Notes under the pieces: model-generated
Database searches by the model: none
What the model saw: only the letters and a program-made list of their open reading frames with translations
Told to the model about the DNA's origin: nothing
Shown: in pieces, positions 44,841-53,201 of the stretch
Layout: the number at the start of each line of letters is the position of its first letter
Position numbering within the stretch: the first letter of the stretch is position 1
Position numbers and translations under genes: made by a program
DNA from: Microcella putealis
GTDB lineage: Bacteria; Actinomycetota; Actinomycetes; Actinomycetales; Microbacteriaceae
NCBI RefSeq assembly: GCF_004216575.1
Contig: NZ_SGWW01000001.1
Coordinates: 124,001 to 188,000 of the forward strand
Direction of reading: 5' to 3'
DNA length: 64,000 nucleotides

Positions 44841-45826
44841 CCGCACCCGTCGATGGCCGCAAGATGCTGCGCCTGGAGGTGCGCAACGCGCAGACTCCGA
44901 TCGAAAAGAAGCCCGAGTGGATCAAGACACGGGCGAAGATGGGCCCTGAGTTCAGCGCACTGCGCTCGCTCGTTGGCGACAAGCAGTTGCACACGGTCTG
45001 CCAGGAGGCCGGCTGCCCCAACATTTACGAGTGCTGGGAGGACCGCGAAGCGACCTTCCTGATCGGCGGCAGCCAGTGCACGCGGCGCTGCGACTTCTGT
45101 CAGATCGACACCGGCAAGCCCGCCGACTACGACACGGATGAGCCGCGCCGCGTCGCCGAGAGCGTGCGCGAGATGAACCTGCGCTACGCCACGGTCACCG
45201 GCGTCGCGCGCGACGATCTGCCCGACGAAGGCGCCTGGCTGCACGCCGAAACCGTCCGGCAGATTCACGAGCTGAACCCCGGGACGGGCGTCGAGATCCT
45301 CGCGACCGACTTCAGCGGCAACCCCGAGCTCCTCCGCGTCGTGTTCGAGTCCCGCCCCGAGGTGTTTGCCCACAACGTCGAGACGGTGCCGCGCATCTTC
45401 AAGCGCATTCGCCCGGCCTTCCGTTACGAGCGCTCGCTCGACGTCATCACGCAGGCCCGCGACTTCGGCCTCATCACGAAGTCGAATCTGATACTCGGCA
45501 TGGGCGAGACGCGGGAGGAGATCAGCCAGGCGCTGCGCGACCTGCACGACGCCGGCACCGACATCGTCACCATTACCCAGTACCTGCGCCCCACGCCGCG
45601 TCACCACCCGATCGACCGCTGGGTGAAGCCCGAAGAGTTCGTCGAACTGAAGGCCGAGGCCGAAGAGATCGGCTTCCTCGGCGTGCTCGCCGGCCCGCTC
45701 GTGCGATCGAGCTACCGCGCTGGCCGCCTGTGGGCGCAGTCGATGGTGGCGAAGGGGCGGCCGATCCCCGAGCACCTGCGTCAACTTGCCGACAGCGCTG
45801 CCGGATTTGCGCAGGCGGTCAGCTAG
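44837..45826 (+). CDS. lipA: lipoyl synthase
   Basis: 329 residues. Radical-SAM enzyme with [13 protein letters not shown] (auxiliary cluster ligands) and CTRRCDFC (CxxxCxxC SAM cluster), and RSSY near the C-terminus. It inserts two sulfur atoms into octanoyl groups on lipoyl domains. Second gene of the lipB-lipA operon. Confidence 0.95.
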   Translation: MTAPVDGRKMLRLEVRNAQTPIEKKPEWIKTRAKMGPEFSALRSLVGDKQLHTVCQEAGCPNIYECWEDREATFLIGGSQCTRRCDFCQIDTGKPADYDTDEPRRVAESVREMNLRYATVTGVARDDLPDEGAWLHAETVRQIHELNPGTGVEILATDFSGNPELLRVVFESRPEVFAHNVETVPRIFKRIRPAFRYERSLDVITQARDFGLITKSNLILGMGETREEISQALRDLHDAGTDIVTITQYLRPTPRHHPIDRWVKPEEFVELKAEAEEIGFLGVLAGPLVRSSYRAGRLWAQSMVAKGRPIPEHLRQLADSAAGFAQAVS

Positions 45827-45831
45827 ACCCC

Positions 45832-45869
45832 GTAACATCCCCGAAACACTTGGGACACTGTGGGGAAAC
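45832..45869 (+). promoter_or_regulatory. GlnR box upstream of glnA1
   Basis: GTAAC-n6-GAAAC-n6-GACAC-n6-GAAAC at 45832, 45843, 45854 and 45865. This is the full two-site actinobacterial GlnR consensus (gTnAC-n6-GaAAC repeated), each unit 11 bp apart. GlnR activates glnA under nitrogen limitation. A small hairpin ACCGTG-AAG-CACGGT follows at 45881-45895. Confidence 0.8.
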
Positions 45870-45941
45870 CGCACCCCCGTACCGTGAAGCACGGTCGCAG
45901 ACGCGCCCGCCAACCCGGATTCAGTTCAGGAGACCATTTCC

Positions 45942-47366
45942 ATGTTCCGTGACTCGTCCGAGGTGCTGAAGTTCATCAAGGAGACGGACGTCAAGTTCCT
46001 TGACATCCGTTTCACCGACCTGCTCGGTGTGCAGCAGCACTTCAACATTCCCGCCTCGACTGTCGATGAAGAGTTCTTCACGGTCGGCCAGCTCTTCGAC
46101 GGCTCCTCGATCCGCGGATTCCAGTCGATCCACGAGTCGGATCTGCAGCTGATCCCCGACGTGTCGACCGCGTACGTCGACCCCTTCCGCACCGAGCGCA
46201 CGCTCATCATGGTGTTTGACATCTACAACCCGCGCAACGGCGAGATCTACACCCGCGACCCGCGCCAGGTGGCCAAGAAGGCCGAGAAGTACCTCGCCTC
46301 GACCGGCATCGCCGACACCGCCTTCTTCGCGCCCGAGGCCGAGTTCTACATCTTCGACGATGTGCGCTACGAGGTGAGCCAGGGCAAGAGCTTCTACCAG
46401 GTCGACTCCGACGAGGCCGCCTGGAACACGGGCCGCGAAGAGGCCGGCGGTAACCTCGCCAACAAGACCCCCTTCAAGGGCGGCTACTTCCCCGTCAGCC
46501 CGGTCGACAAGCACGCTGACCTGCGCGACGACATCGTCATGAAGCTCACCGAGGTGGGCCTGCAGGTCGAGCGCAGCCACCACGAGGTCGGCACCGCCGG
46601 CCAGGGCGAGATCAACTACCGCTTCGACACGATGGTGCACGCGGCCGACGACATCCTGAAGTTCAAGTACATCGTCAAGAACACCGCCCTCGAGTGGGGC
46701 AAGGTCGCCACCTTCATGCCGAAGCCACTCTTCGGCGACAACGGCTCGGGCATGCACGTGCACCAGTCGCTGTGGAACGACGGCAAGCCGCTGTTCTACG
46801 ACGAGGCTGGCTACGGCGGGCTCAGCGACATCGCGCGCTGGTACATCGGCGGTCTGTTGAAGCACGCCCCCGCGGTGCTCGCCTTCACGAACCCGTCGCT
46901 CAACTCGTACCACCGTCTGGTGAAGGGCTTCGAGGCTCCGGTCAACCTGGTCTACTCGGCCGGTAACCGCTCGGCTGCCATCCGCATCCCGATCACGGGC
47001 ACCAACCCGAAGGCCAAGCGCATCGAGTTCCGTGCGCCCGACGCCTCGGGCAACCCCTACCTCGCGTTCGCGGCGCAGATGATGGCGGGCCTTGACGGCA
47101 TCCTGAACAAAATCGAGCCGCACGAGCCCGTCGACAAGGACCTCTACGAGCTTCCCCCGGAGGAGGCCAAGGGCATCCCGCAGGTTCCCGGTTCGCTTGA
47201 GGAGGCGCTTGTCGCTCTCGAGAACGACCACGAGTTCCTGCTCGCCGGCGGTGTCTTCACGAAGGACCTCATCGAGGCCTGGGTCGCCTACAAGCGCGAG
47301 AAGGAGATCCTTCCCGCCGCGCAGCGCCCGCACCCGTTCGAGTACGAGCTGTACTTCTCGGTGTAG
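45942..47366 (+). CDS. glnA: type I glutamine synthetase, adenylylation-regulated
   Basis: 474 residues, GSI-beta. [59 protein letters not shown], the ATP/metal block [20 protein letters not shown], and the adenylylation Tyr402 in [11 protein letters not shown]. It makes glutamine from glutamate and ammonia. GlnE, encoded 9 kb away, should modify Tyr402. The last codons are part of the attL site of an integrated element: the native stop was TAA (still at attR), the present one is TAG from the element, and the protein end is unchanged. Confidence 0.96.
   Translation: MFRDSSEVLKFIKETDVKFLDIRFTDLLGVQQHFNIPASTVDEEFFTVGQLFDGSSIRGFQSIHESDLQLIPDVSTAYVDPFRTERTLIMVFDIYNPRNGEIYTRDPRQVAKKAEKYLASTGIADTAFFAPEAEFYIFDDVRYEVSQGKSFYQVDSDEAAWNTGREEAGGNLANKTPFKGGYFPVSPVDKHADLRDDIVMKLTEVGLQVERSHHEVGTAGQGEINYRFDTMVHAADDILKFKYIVKNTALEWGKVATFMPKPLFGDNGSGMHVHQSLWNDGKPLFYDEAGYGGLSDIARWYIGGLLKHAPAVLAFTNPSLNSYHRLVKGFEAPVNLVYSAGNRSAAIRIPITGTNPKAKRIEFRAPDASGNPYLAFAAQMMAGLDGILNKIEPHEPVDKDLYELPPEEAKGIPQVPGSLEEALVALENDHEFLLAGGVFTKDLIEAWVAYKREKEILPAAQRPHPFEYELYFSV
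47341..47362 (+). repeat. attL core (end of glnA1)
   Basis: 22-bp sequence starting AGTACGAGCTGTACTTC, identical to 55629-55650. It contains the inverted repeat AGTAC-GAGCT-GTACT, a typical integrase core-site symmetry. It covers the last codons of glnA1. A TAGCG-GAAA-CGCTA hairpin follows at 47364-47377. Confidence 0.9.
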
Positions 47367-47374
47367 CGGAAACG

Positions 47375-48499
47375 CTAGGAACTAGCGGGTTTAGTCCGCA
47401 CAGAGTCCGCACGAGTTGCCGACCGGCCCTTGAAAACGGCCGCGACCGCAGCTCGTGCGGACTCGTCTTTGTCTGGCCAGATATGCCCGTACGTGTCGAG
47501 CGTCGTCTTCGCGGACGCGTGACGGAGCCGCGTCTGCACGACCTTCACGTCGAGCCCTGACGAGATCAGAAGGCTCGCGAAGTAATGCCTCAAGTCATGG
47601 ATGCGGAAGCCCTCAGGAAGCCCCTGAACGGTTTCCCTGGCCTTCTTGAACCCAACCTCGACGGTGGTCGGCGTGACCGGCCTGCCGTACGCCCCGACGA
47701 CGAGATGGTCACTCCCCCAAGCGGCAGGAACCTTGCTCAGCTCGAGCGCTAGTTCCTGTGGAATCGGTATCGGCGTCTTCGACATCTCGGTCTTCAGATC
47801 GACGCCTGGATACTGCCGAACCGGGGTAATGATGCCCCGCATGAAGTCAACGTCGTCGACGGTCAGCGCGACCATCTCGCCGATGCGTAAGCCCGCGAAC
47901 GCGCCGAGCAGCACGACGGGCTTGTAATGGTCGGGAAGCGCGTCGTGAAGCGCCCAGACCTGTTCTGTCGTCGCCACGTACGGGCGTTGTTTCGGTGCTG
48001 GCGGGGAAGTACGTCGCGACACCGGCGAACGGGGCAGTAGACCGTCATGCACGGCGTCTGAGAACAACTGACCGAGACGCCTGTGGAGTGCGTACACGGT
48101 CGACGGTGCATATCGGACCTGTAGCGACCCGACCCACGTTTTCACTTCGCTGGCGCGCACGTCACGCAGCGCGCGATCACCAAAGGTTTCGTTGATGACG
48201 CGAAGATGCACTTCGGCCTGACGGACGGTGCTGAGCCGGTTCACCGAGTAAGCCCGCAGCCACGTCTTCGACCACTCCCCCACGGTGACGCGGGAATGTC
48301 GGTGGTCTATGTAAGTGCCCGCCGCGATCGCCGCGGTGATCTCATCGAGCCATTCCTGAGCTGAGTCACCCGGCCGGCGATGCGGCAGACCCTTCCGGTC
48401 TGGGTCGCGGTACTTGAAATGACGCGCGTGCTCCTTGCCTGCCGGGTCGCGATACCGAGCCCGCCAGGTGCCATCAGGGCGGCGCTGGATACTAGCCAT
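47375..48499 (-). CDS. int: tyrosine-type site-specific integrase
   Basis: 374 residues. N-terminal arm-binding part (SIQRRPDGTWRARYRDPAGK), core-binding SAM-like domain (TVGEWSKTWLRAYSVNRLS), catalytic domain with Arg in AFAGLRIGEMVAL, HDLRHYFASLLI, LRHASAKTTLDTYGH (the nucleophile Tyr). All catalytic residues are present. ATG 48499 is chosen; the longer frame is antisense-like. The stop lies 9 bp from attL, and its last codons contain the left arm sites. Its start overlaps the repressor stop by 8 nt. Confidence 0.95.
   Translation of the reverse strand: MASIQRRPDGTWRARYRDPAGKEHARHFKYRDPDRKGLPHRRPGDSAQEWLDEITAAIAAGTYIDHRHSRVTVGEWSKTWLRAYSVNRLSTVRQAEVHLRVINETFGDRALRDVRASEVKTWVGSLQVRYAPSTVYALHRRLGQLFSDAVHDGLLPRSPVSRRTSPPAPKQRPYVATTEQVWALHDALPDHYKPVVLLGAFAGLRIGEMVALTVDDVDFMRGIITPVRQYPGVDLKTEMSKTPIPIPQELALELSKVPAAWGSDHLVVGAYGRPVTPTTVEVGFKKARETVQGLPEGFRIHDLRHYFASLLISSGLDVKVVQTRLRHASAKTTLDTYGHIWPDKDESARAAVAAVFKGRSATRADSVRTKPASS
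47393..47411. repeat. integrase arm-type site pair, left end
   Basis: Two copies of AGTCCGCA at 47393-47400 and 47404-47411, 11 bp apart, inside the last codons of int. The same pair with the same spacing lies at the right end of the element. Confidence 0.65.
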
Positions 48500-49046
48500 C
48501 GTCTTCGCTCTTTGCAGTCGCAGGCAGGCGGCGGCCAGCTTCGATCGCCTCGATTTTTGCGATTGAAGCGCGCAAGTCTTCTCTTGCCTCGAGAATCGCG
48601 GCACGAAGAAGGCGATCGCGATCGTCGTGCGTGGTGTCACCGGTAAACCAGTCAAGGGCGGCTTCGGGTGATGTAGTGAAACCGGGTGAGATGGTCACGC
48701 CGCGGCCTTGATCGTATGCAGACGACGACGTCGGGAACAGAAGTTCAACGGGCGGCACCTCAAGCGCAGCGGCAAACGCAAACACTTCGGTGATCGTGAT
48801 CGTGGCGCGCTTTTTCTTCCCCAACATCCCGTTTAGGGAACTGACGCTGAGCGGCCATCCTGCCGTTGACATTCGCGCTGCAAGTTGAGCGGCCGTGTAG
48901 CCCTTGCGGTTCTTGACGGCCTTCACGTTTTCGAGCACGAACTTCGCGAATGCGCGCTCGTGGCGCTCCCAGTCGTCAAGCCGGCGACGTTGTTCGATCT
49001 CGGCATCCGTCATTCGGATATCGCGGCCCGGTTCAAAAGTAGTCAC
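48492..49046 (-). CDS. phage-type HTH repressor
   Basis: About 184 residues from GTG 49046; ATG 49013 (MTDAEIEQRRR) and a longer ATG at 49106 are alternatives. Helix-turn-helix of the Cro/CI kind: KGYTAAQLAARMSTAGWPLSVSSLNGMLGKKKRATITITEVFAFAAAL, read in pieces. The C-terminal part is helical, ending before int. GTG 49046 is 6 nt downstream of TATGCT, as for a leaderless transcript. It is divergent from xis and should keep the element silent. Confidence 0.72.
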   Translation of the reverse strand: MTTFEPGRDIRMTDAEIEQRRRLDDWERHERAFAKFVLENVKAVKNRKGYTAAQLAARMSTAGWPLSVSSLNGMLGKKKRATITITEVFAFAAALEVPPVELLFPTSSSAYDQGRGVTISPGFTTSPEAALDWFTGDTTHDDRDRLLRAAILEAREDLRASIAKIEAIEAGRRLPATAKSEDDG

Positions 49047-49080
49047 CACGTGAGCATATCGCGCCAACAGTGCGCCGCGC

Positions 49081-49176
49081 TTGACAATCTCCGCCGACAA
49101 GGTCATTCTGTAATCACGCCTTGATGATTCGGGGCGGAAAGTACTCACCAAATGACCATTTACGGAAGGCACAGCG
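49081..49176 (+). promoter_or_regulatory. divergent control region of the element
   Basis: A consensus -35 TTGACA at 49081-49086 is followed 17 nt later by a poor -10 (CATTCT, 49104-49109). The motif GGTCATT (49101-49107) recurs inverted as AATGACC (49151-49157, within AAATGACCATTT). These look like a rightward promoter with two repressor operators. Confidence 0.4.
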
Positions 49177-49374
49177 ATGAGCAACAGCGACTTCGAGCTC
49201 TGCACACTTCCCGAAACCGCAGAACGTCTGCGGAAGACGGAAGCGCAACTGCGCTGGATGATCCACACCGGCACCGCGCCGAAGTCCGCCCTCATCGGCG
49301 GACGCCGGATGTTCAGAGTGCGCGACATCAACGCGTTCATAGCGGCCGCGTTCGATGACGCGCAAAGCGCATGA
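49177..49374 (+). CDS. xis: excisionase-like HTH protein
   Basis: 65 residues. CTLPETAERLRKTEAQLRWMIHTGTAPKSALIGGRRMFRVRDINAFI (in pieces) is the HTH_17/AlpA-type excisionase winged helix. SD GGAAGG is 7 nt before ATG 49177. First gene of the rightward transcript, opposite the repressor, as expected for a recombination directionality factor. Confidence 0.8.
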   Translation: MSNSDFELCTLPETAERLRKTEAQLRWMIHTGTAPKSALIGGRRMFRVRDINAFIAAAFDDAQSA

Positions 49375-49442
49375 CCCCGCAAAAGAGAAATGCCCCCACC
49401 GTTGCAGCGGTGGAGGCGAACCCCAACAAAGGAGCTAGAACA

Positions 49443-50258
49443 ATGTCCAACACCATTTTCGCACGACCCGAGACGTTTGGCGATGTCCGCCAGACGCTCG
49501 CCGAGATCGACCGGCTCGAGAAGGACCAGTACACGGTGCTCGACCCCGGTCACCCGGTCTACCTGGAGCCTGTCGACATCTGGGTTCGTCCCGCGTCCGA
49601 CTTCACCGACCCCGACAGTGTTCGCGCCGAGATCGGTTCGGACTTCGCGGTCAGCCGCTTCGTCGAGCTGTGGCACATCGAAACGGGGAAGTACACGCCC
49701 TTCTCGTCGGTGCCTGACGGTTACGTCGCCTCGCACCTGGAAGCGTTGCCGGTCGCGCAGCGCAACAACTGGATGCACCCCAACGCGGTGACCCGAATCG
49801 GCGACTACTTGATGGTCGGTCTGGGTCAGTGGTACTGCGTCGGCGAGCGCGTGCTGGACGGTGAGCCCGCGTTTGAGTTCGTGAGCCCTGCCGAGATGCT
49901 TCGCCGCGACGAGGTCGAGAAGCAGCAGTACCTTCCTGCCGCGCTGAAGCACAAGCCGTCGTGGGCGACGAAGACCCAGATCAGTGAAGTGCTGGCCGAC
50001 AGCGTCGAGGTGTTCTACGAGTCGGCGCAGTTCGTGGAGTCCGAACGTAACTGCAGGGAGTCGGCGACGTTGTCGCAGCGCGCGCTGTTCAGCAAGCAGG
50101 GCGAACTGATCGAGATGGGCCCCATCGCGCCTTTCCTGACCGCTCCCGAGATCTACCTCGACACGGACCACGTGGCCCCTCGTGACATCCGTAACTTCGC
50201 GCACGCGCTGTACCGCATGGCCGTCGTGCTCGAGGACGCACTCGAGGAGGCGAACTGA
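49443..50258 (+). CDS. hypothetical protein of the element
   Basis: 271 residues, not recognised. Soluble and acidic, with aromatic-rich segments (VELWHIETGKYTPF, DYLMVGLGQWYCVGE) and a helical C-terminal third. SD AAAGGAG lies before ATG 49443. A CCACCG/CGGTGG stem (49395-49413) sits between xis and this gene. It overlaps the next gene by one base, so the three following ORFs form one operon. It is one of the largest genes of the element and has no obvious structural role. Confidence 0.6.
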   Translation: MSNTIFARPETFGDVRQTLAEIDRLEKDQYTVLDPGHPVYLEPVDIWVRPASDFTDPDSVRAEIGSDFAVSRFVELWHIETGKYTPFSSVPDGYVASHLEALPVAQRNNWMHPNAVTRIGDYLMVGLGQWYCVGERVLDGEPAFEFVSPAEMLRRDEVEKQQYLPAALKHKPSWATKTQISEVLADSVEVFYESAQFVESERNCRESATLSQRALFSKQGELIEMGPIAPFLTAPEIYLDTDHVAPRDIRNFAHALYRMAVVLEDALEEAN

Positions 50259-50593
50259 TGCTGAAGCCCACTGAAGACGGCGTCGAGATTCTCAAGTTCT
50301 ACGACCGTGACGGCGTCGAGATCGAAGACGACCAGGGCATGGAACAGACCGACATGCTCGAGATGCAAATCAGCTTCTACGGCTCTAAGCCCGTGACCGC
50401 AATGCACATGACTCGCGGGCAGTTGGAAATGGTGTCGGCCTGGTTCAACTTCCTTGGCGCGCACAGCATGTTCCAGGGCGAGGCTGTGGCCGCGCTCGCG
50501 GACGAGAAGTTCGGCCTCCCGAAAGGCACGACGTTCCGCAAGGCGATGAGCGGCAACACGACCAATCTCACGGTAGTCGGGGAGGCGGAGTGA
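50258..50593 (+). CDS. hypothetical protein of the element
   Basis: 111 residues, not recognised. Acidic N-terminal half (DGVEIEDDQGMEQTDMLEMQ), C-terminal part with LEMVSAWFNFLGAHSM. No signal or membrane segment. Its ATG begins in the stop codon of the preceding gene and it overlaps the next by 4 nt, so it is almost certainly translated. Confidence 0.6.
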   Translation: MLKPTEDGVEILKFYDRDGVEIEDDQGMEQTDMLEMQISFYGSKPVTAMHMTRGQLEMVSAWFNFLGAHSMFQGEAVAALADEKFGLPKGTTFRKAMSGNTTNLTVVGEAE

Positions 50594-50859
50594 TGAGCAA
50601 CGAGAACGAACTGAGGCAGCGATTCGCGTCATACCTGGAGAAGTCAGCCTTTGCCGCAGGTGGCGAAGGCCCGTTCCGCACCGCTTTCGGCGAAGAAAAG
50701 CTTCTCTCCGACTGGAGCGCGGATGACATCAGAAGTCTGGTGGAAGCCCGCTTCGCCACTGCGTACGAAGACCTTGAGATCGCGCGCTCGATGCAGGTTG
50801 TTGCGCAAGAACTCATTCGTCATTTGGGCGATTCCCGGCCGCATCTGAAGGCCATTTGA
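50590..50859 (+). CDS. hypothetical protein of the element
   Basis: 89 residues, mostly helical (ELRQRFASYLEKSAF, DDIRSLVEARFATAYEDLEIARSM). Not recognised. GTG 50590 overlaps the preceding stop; ATG 50593 is directly next to it. About 70 bp separate it from the HTH gene, with a strong SD for that gene at the end. Confidence 0.55.
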   Translation: MMSNENELRQRFASYLEKSAFAAGGEGPFRTAFGEEKLLSDWSADDIRSLVEARFATAYEDLEIARSMQVVAQELIRHLGDSRPHLKAI

Positions 50860-50926
50860 TGCCGCGCCGGCCGCTCGTGGACCTACCCAGCCGCGGGCGG
50901 TCGGCGTCTTCCGAAAGGAGGCACGC

Positions 50927-51319
50927 GTGAGCCTTTCAGCACGCAACTGGGCATGGGACATCCATTGGCGGTGGCGTCTTCCTAGCGACCCGCCTGCCAA
51001 GCCGAACGAAGACCCGAAGATGATGCCGCTGCACCCTGGCGAGAAGTTGACGTTGCTCTGCATCGCCGAGCACGAGAACCCGGTCGAGGGATGCGCCTAC
51101 CCGAGTTATCAGCGCATCTCAGATCAGACCGGCCTCAACGTGCGCACCGTGCAGCGCCATGTGAAGACGTTGGCGGCGGTCAAAGCGTTCCGTATCGAGC
51201 GGCAACGACGGGCAGGCGGGCAGTGGTACTCGCACCTCTACTACTTCGACAACATCCCCGACGAGTACCGCGAGAAGGACAAGGCATGGATGGGTCAACA
51301 GGAAGGGTTCGCAGCATGA
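50927..51319 (+). CDS. replication-type winged-helix protein (HTH_36-like)
   Basis: 130 residues. GEKLTLLCIAEHENPVEG, CAYPSYQRISDQTGLNVRTVQRHVKTL and a beta wing VKAFRIERQRRAGGQWYSHLYYF: the helix_turn_helix_36 domain found in phage and plasmid replication initiators. GTG 50927 has GGAGG upstream. An array of ACCGGACAT repeats begins at its stop codon, the usual place for initiator-binding iterons. Confidence 0.72.
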   Translation: MSLSARNWAWDIHWRWRLPSDPPAKPNEDPKMMPLHPGEKLTLLCIAEHENPVEGCAYPSYQRISDQTGLNVRTVQRHVKTLAAVKAFRIERQRRAGGQWYSHLYYFDNIPDEYREKDKAWMGQQEGFAA

Positions 51320-51585
51320 ACAGCCACCGGACACCATGTCTAGTAGTGAGGCCCAAAAAGGGCACTACCGGACATCAGACCGATACCAAAACGCTGACCA
51401 CCGGACATGGTGTCGCGACCACAGGACATGACGTACGTCACCACCGGACATCGTGTGCACAGGGGTATCGGTCTCATGTCCTACTAACAGTTAGTACCAA
51501 CAGTTATTCAAATCAGTTATCACTATCAGCCTCCCGTTTCTGCCGAAACGCGAGGGCGAATGAAGTGAACGCCGGTGTCTCATGA
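51316..51585 (+). CDS. small ORF spanning the repeat array
   Basis: 89 residues; ATG overlaps the preceding stop and its stop overlaps the next ATG. The DNA repeats make it read TTGH three times. No domain is recognised, and His/Thr/Ser composition is odd. It may be a real DNA-binding tail protein or just a passage that keeps translation coupled across the repeats. Confidence 0.4.
   Translation: MNSHRTPCLVVRPKKGTTGHQTDTKTLTTGHGVATTGHDVRHHRTSCAQGYRSHVLLTVSTNSYSNQLSLSASRFCRNARANEVNAGVS
51324..51481 (+). repeat. iteron-like array of ACCGGACAT motifs
   Basis: GGACAC/GGACAT occurs at 51329, 51370, 51403, 51424 and 51446, mostly preceded by ACC or ACCACC, and inverted at 51476. Distances are 41, 33, 21, 22 and 30 bp; the first four are close to whole helical turns. 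The first copy (GACACCATGTC) is the exact complement of the third (GACATGGTGTC). Confidence 0.65.
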
Positions 51586-51683
51586 AGACAGAGATCACCG
51601 AAGCCCGCTGCGACGCCCATATCGGCGACCTGTTCCCTCCCCGTTGTTTCGACTGCGAGAAGGAGCAGGCAGATGACGAGTAG
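51582..51683 (+). CDS. 33-residue putative zinc-binding protein
   Basis: Very short. Cys10-x2-His13-x8-Cys22-x2-Cys25 (CDAH, CFDC) could bind one zinc. Its ATG overlaps the stop of the ORF before it (ATGA), and the next gene starts 11 nt before its stop. Coupling on both sides supports translation. Function unknown. Confidence 0.5.
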   Translation: MKTEITEARCDAHIGDLFPPRCFDCEKEQADDE

Positions 51684-52005
51684 TGAAGTGATCGTTCGTG
51701 AGTTGGCTGATATTCGTCGGGCGTTGCCGAAGCTCACCGAGGAAATCGCCGCGGCTGAGGAACGTCTAGCGAAAGCCACCCGGCATCTCGAGGAAGCGAA
51801 GGCTCGCGCGTTCCTTGATTCTCAGGGCGCGGTGAAGGTCAGGGAGATGCAGACCGTCATGGCGACCTCCCTCGTCGCCGCAGCTCGCGACGATGCCGCC
51901 GCCGTGCTCCGCTATTTGAAGATGCGGCGCTCCGACTTGGAGACCCTGCAGTCGTCGCTTCAGACGACCGCGAAGCTGCTGGAGGTGCATCATGCCGCGT
52001 CGTAA
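51673..52005 (+). CDS. coiled-coil protein of the element
   Basis: 110 residues, almost fully helical with heptads (IRRALPKLTEEIAAAEERLAKATRHLEEAKA, in pieces; SDLETLQSSLQTTAKLLEVH). Not recognised. SD GGAGCAGG lies before ATG 51673. It overlaps the next ORF by 14 nt. Confidence 0.6.
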   Translation: MTSSEVIVRELADIRRALPKLTEEIAAAEERLAKATRHLEEAKARAFLDSQGAVKVREMQTVMATSLVAAARDDAAAVLRYLKMRRSDLETLQSSLQTTAKLLEVHHAAS

Positions 52006-52183
52006 CAGCCGCGTGCCGACGCGAATCGCGCGACCGCAGCACGAAGCCGTTGAACGGCTCCAGTACATGCTCCGCGCCGAGTGGCGGCAATGGGAACGCA
52101 TTGTCGAGGAACGCGAAACCCGTCGCCGTTTGGAACGTCTCGAGCGGTCTCTCGTCGGCTCGCGAGGAGGTGGTCGGCGGTGA
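51992..52183 (+). CDS. small Arg-rich protein of the element
   Basis: 63 residues, strongly basic (MPRRNSRVPTRIARPQH, RRRLERLERSL). Possibly nucleic-acid binding. ATG overlaps the preceding gene by 14 nt; its stop overlaps the SWIM-type gene (GTGA). Confidence 0.5.
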   Translation: MPRRNSRVPTRIARPQHEAVERLQYMLRAEWRQWERIVEERETRRRLERLERSLVGSRGGGRR

Positions 52184-52386
52184 ACTACGACATCAAGTTC
52201 AAACGCATTCTTGGCGTCGCGTCATTCGAACCGCGCGTGCTCGCGATCGTCGACGACTACCGAGTCACATGGAAGCCGTCCCCTTCGTGGCGATGCGACT
52301 GCGGCGACCACCAACCAGGCAAGCCGTGCGGTCACGTCGCCGCGGTCCGCGCCCTCGTACACCCCGACGTGACCGACTTCGACTAG
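52180..52386 (+). CDS. SWIM-type zinc-finger protein
   Basis: 68 residues. Cys39-x-Cys41-x8-Cys50-x-His52 (CDCGDHQPGKPCGH) is the SWIM zinc-finger pattern CxCxnCxH. SWIM domains bind DNA or proteins. GTG 52180 overlaps the preceding stop. A stand-alone SWIM protein this small in a phage-like element is unusual; role unknown. Confidence 0.65.
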   Translation: MNYDIKFKRILGVASFEPRVLAIVDDYRVTWKPSPSWRCDCGDHQPGKPCGHVAAVRALVHPDVTDFD

Positions 52387-52399
52387 GAAGGCCCAACCC

Positions 52400-52678
52400 A
52401 TGACGAACGACCCTGAGAACGGCAAGCAGCGCGCCGCAGACGCCCACGAAACAGCTTTCGCGGTCATCGAGATCGCGGCGGCGGACGGTGACGTGATCGC
52501 AGCGATCGACACGTTGACAGGTGGTGACCCGCAACGGGTTCACGACCTCGCCACGGCGCTGACGTATCACGCTGCGTCGGCGCTGCTTCAAATCGTGAAC
52601 CACGACCACGAATCGCTGAAGACCCTCATCGCGGACTCGCGAACCATCCAAAGACACAAAGCAGAACTTGACGACTGA
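52400..52678 (+). CDS. hypothetical protein of the element
   Basis: 92 residues, helical (AHETAFAVIEIAAADGDVIAAID, HDLATALTYHAASALLQIVNHDHE). Not recognised. SD AGGAAGG precedes ATG 52400. It lies directly before the scaffold gene, at the border of the early and head genes. Confidence 0.55.
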   Translation: MTNDPENGKQRAADAHETAFAVIEIAAADGDVIAAIDTLTGGDPQRVHDLATALTYHAASALLQIVNHDHESLKTLIADSRTIQRHKAELDD

Positions 52679-52689
52679 AAGGAACCACC

Positions 52690-53166
52690 ATGACCACCGA
52701 AACGACTGATACCCCGGAACCCACCATCGACGACACCGTCGAGCAGCCCGTCACCGAGCAGGTTGACGGACAGCCCGACGAGCAGGTCGATGACACGGGC
52801 GACCCTCAACTCAAGAAGGTTCGCAGCGAAGCCGCCAAATACCGGACGCAGCTCCGCGAAGCCGAAACCGCCCGCGACCAACTCGCCGCCCAGATCGACG
52901 GCCTCAGGAAGCAGGTCATCGAGAGTCAGGTCACCGCAGCCGGCCTGAAACCTGCCGCCCTGTGGTCAACGACTGAACTCGGTGACCTTCTCGCCGAAGA
53001 CGGCACCGTCGACCCGGAACGGGTAGACGCGGCGATCAAGCAGGCCCGGGACGATCTCGGCATCTCCCGATTCAGCGGCGGCGCAGACCAGGGCGCACGC
53101 AGCAACGGCCAGCCGTCAGGCGCAGCGTCATGGGCTGACCTGCTCCGCAGTCAGGGCGGAAATTAG
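52690..53166 (+). CDS. phage capsid scaffolding protein
   Basis: 158 residues. Acidic disordered N-terminus, a long coiled coil (KYRTQLREAETARDQLAAQIDGLRKQV, in pieces), and a C-terminal Ser/Gly part ending ASWADLLRSQGG: the usual form of scaffolds of HK97-like actinophages. Such proteins direct prohead assembly and bind capsid via the C-terminus. SD AAGGAACC precedes ATG 52690. The capsid gene follows after a structured spacer. Confidence 0.72.
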   Translation: MTTETTDTPEPTIDDTVEQPVTEQVDGQPDEQVDDTGDPQLKKVRSEAAKYRTQLREAETARDQLAAQIDGLRKQVIESQVTAAGLKPAALWSTTELGDLLAEDGTVDPERVDAAIKQARDDLGISRFSGGADQGARSNGQPSGAASWADLLRSQGGN

Positions 53167-53201
53167 CTCACCGAATGTCGGCGCGGCCGGGTATCCTAGA
53201 A

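Noticed and set aside
48500..50204. Long N-terminal extension of the element's repressor ORF
   Set aside because: Upstream part is antisense to xis and the 271-residue gene; only the HTH part is credible.
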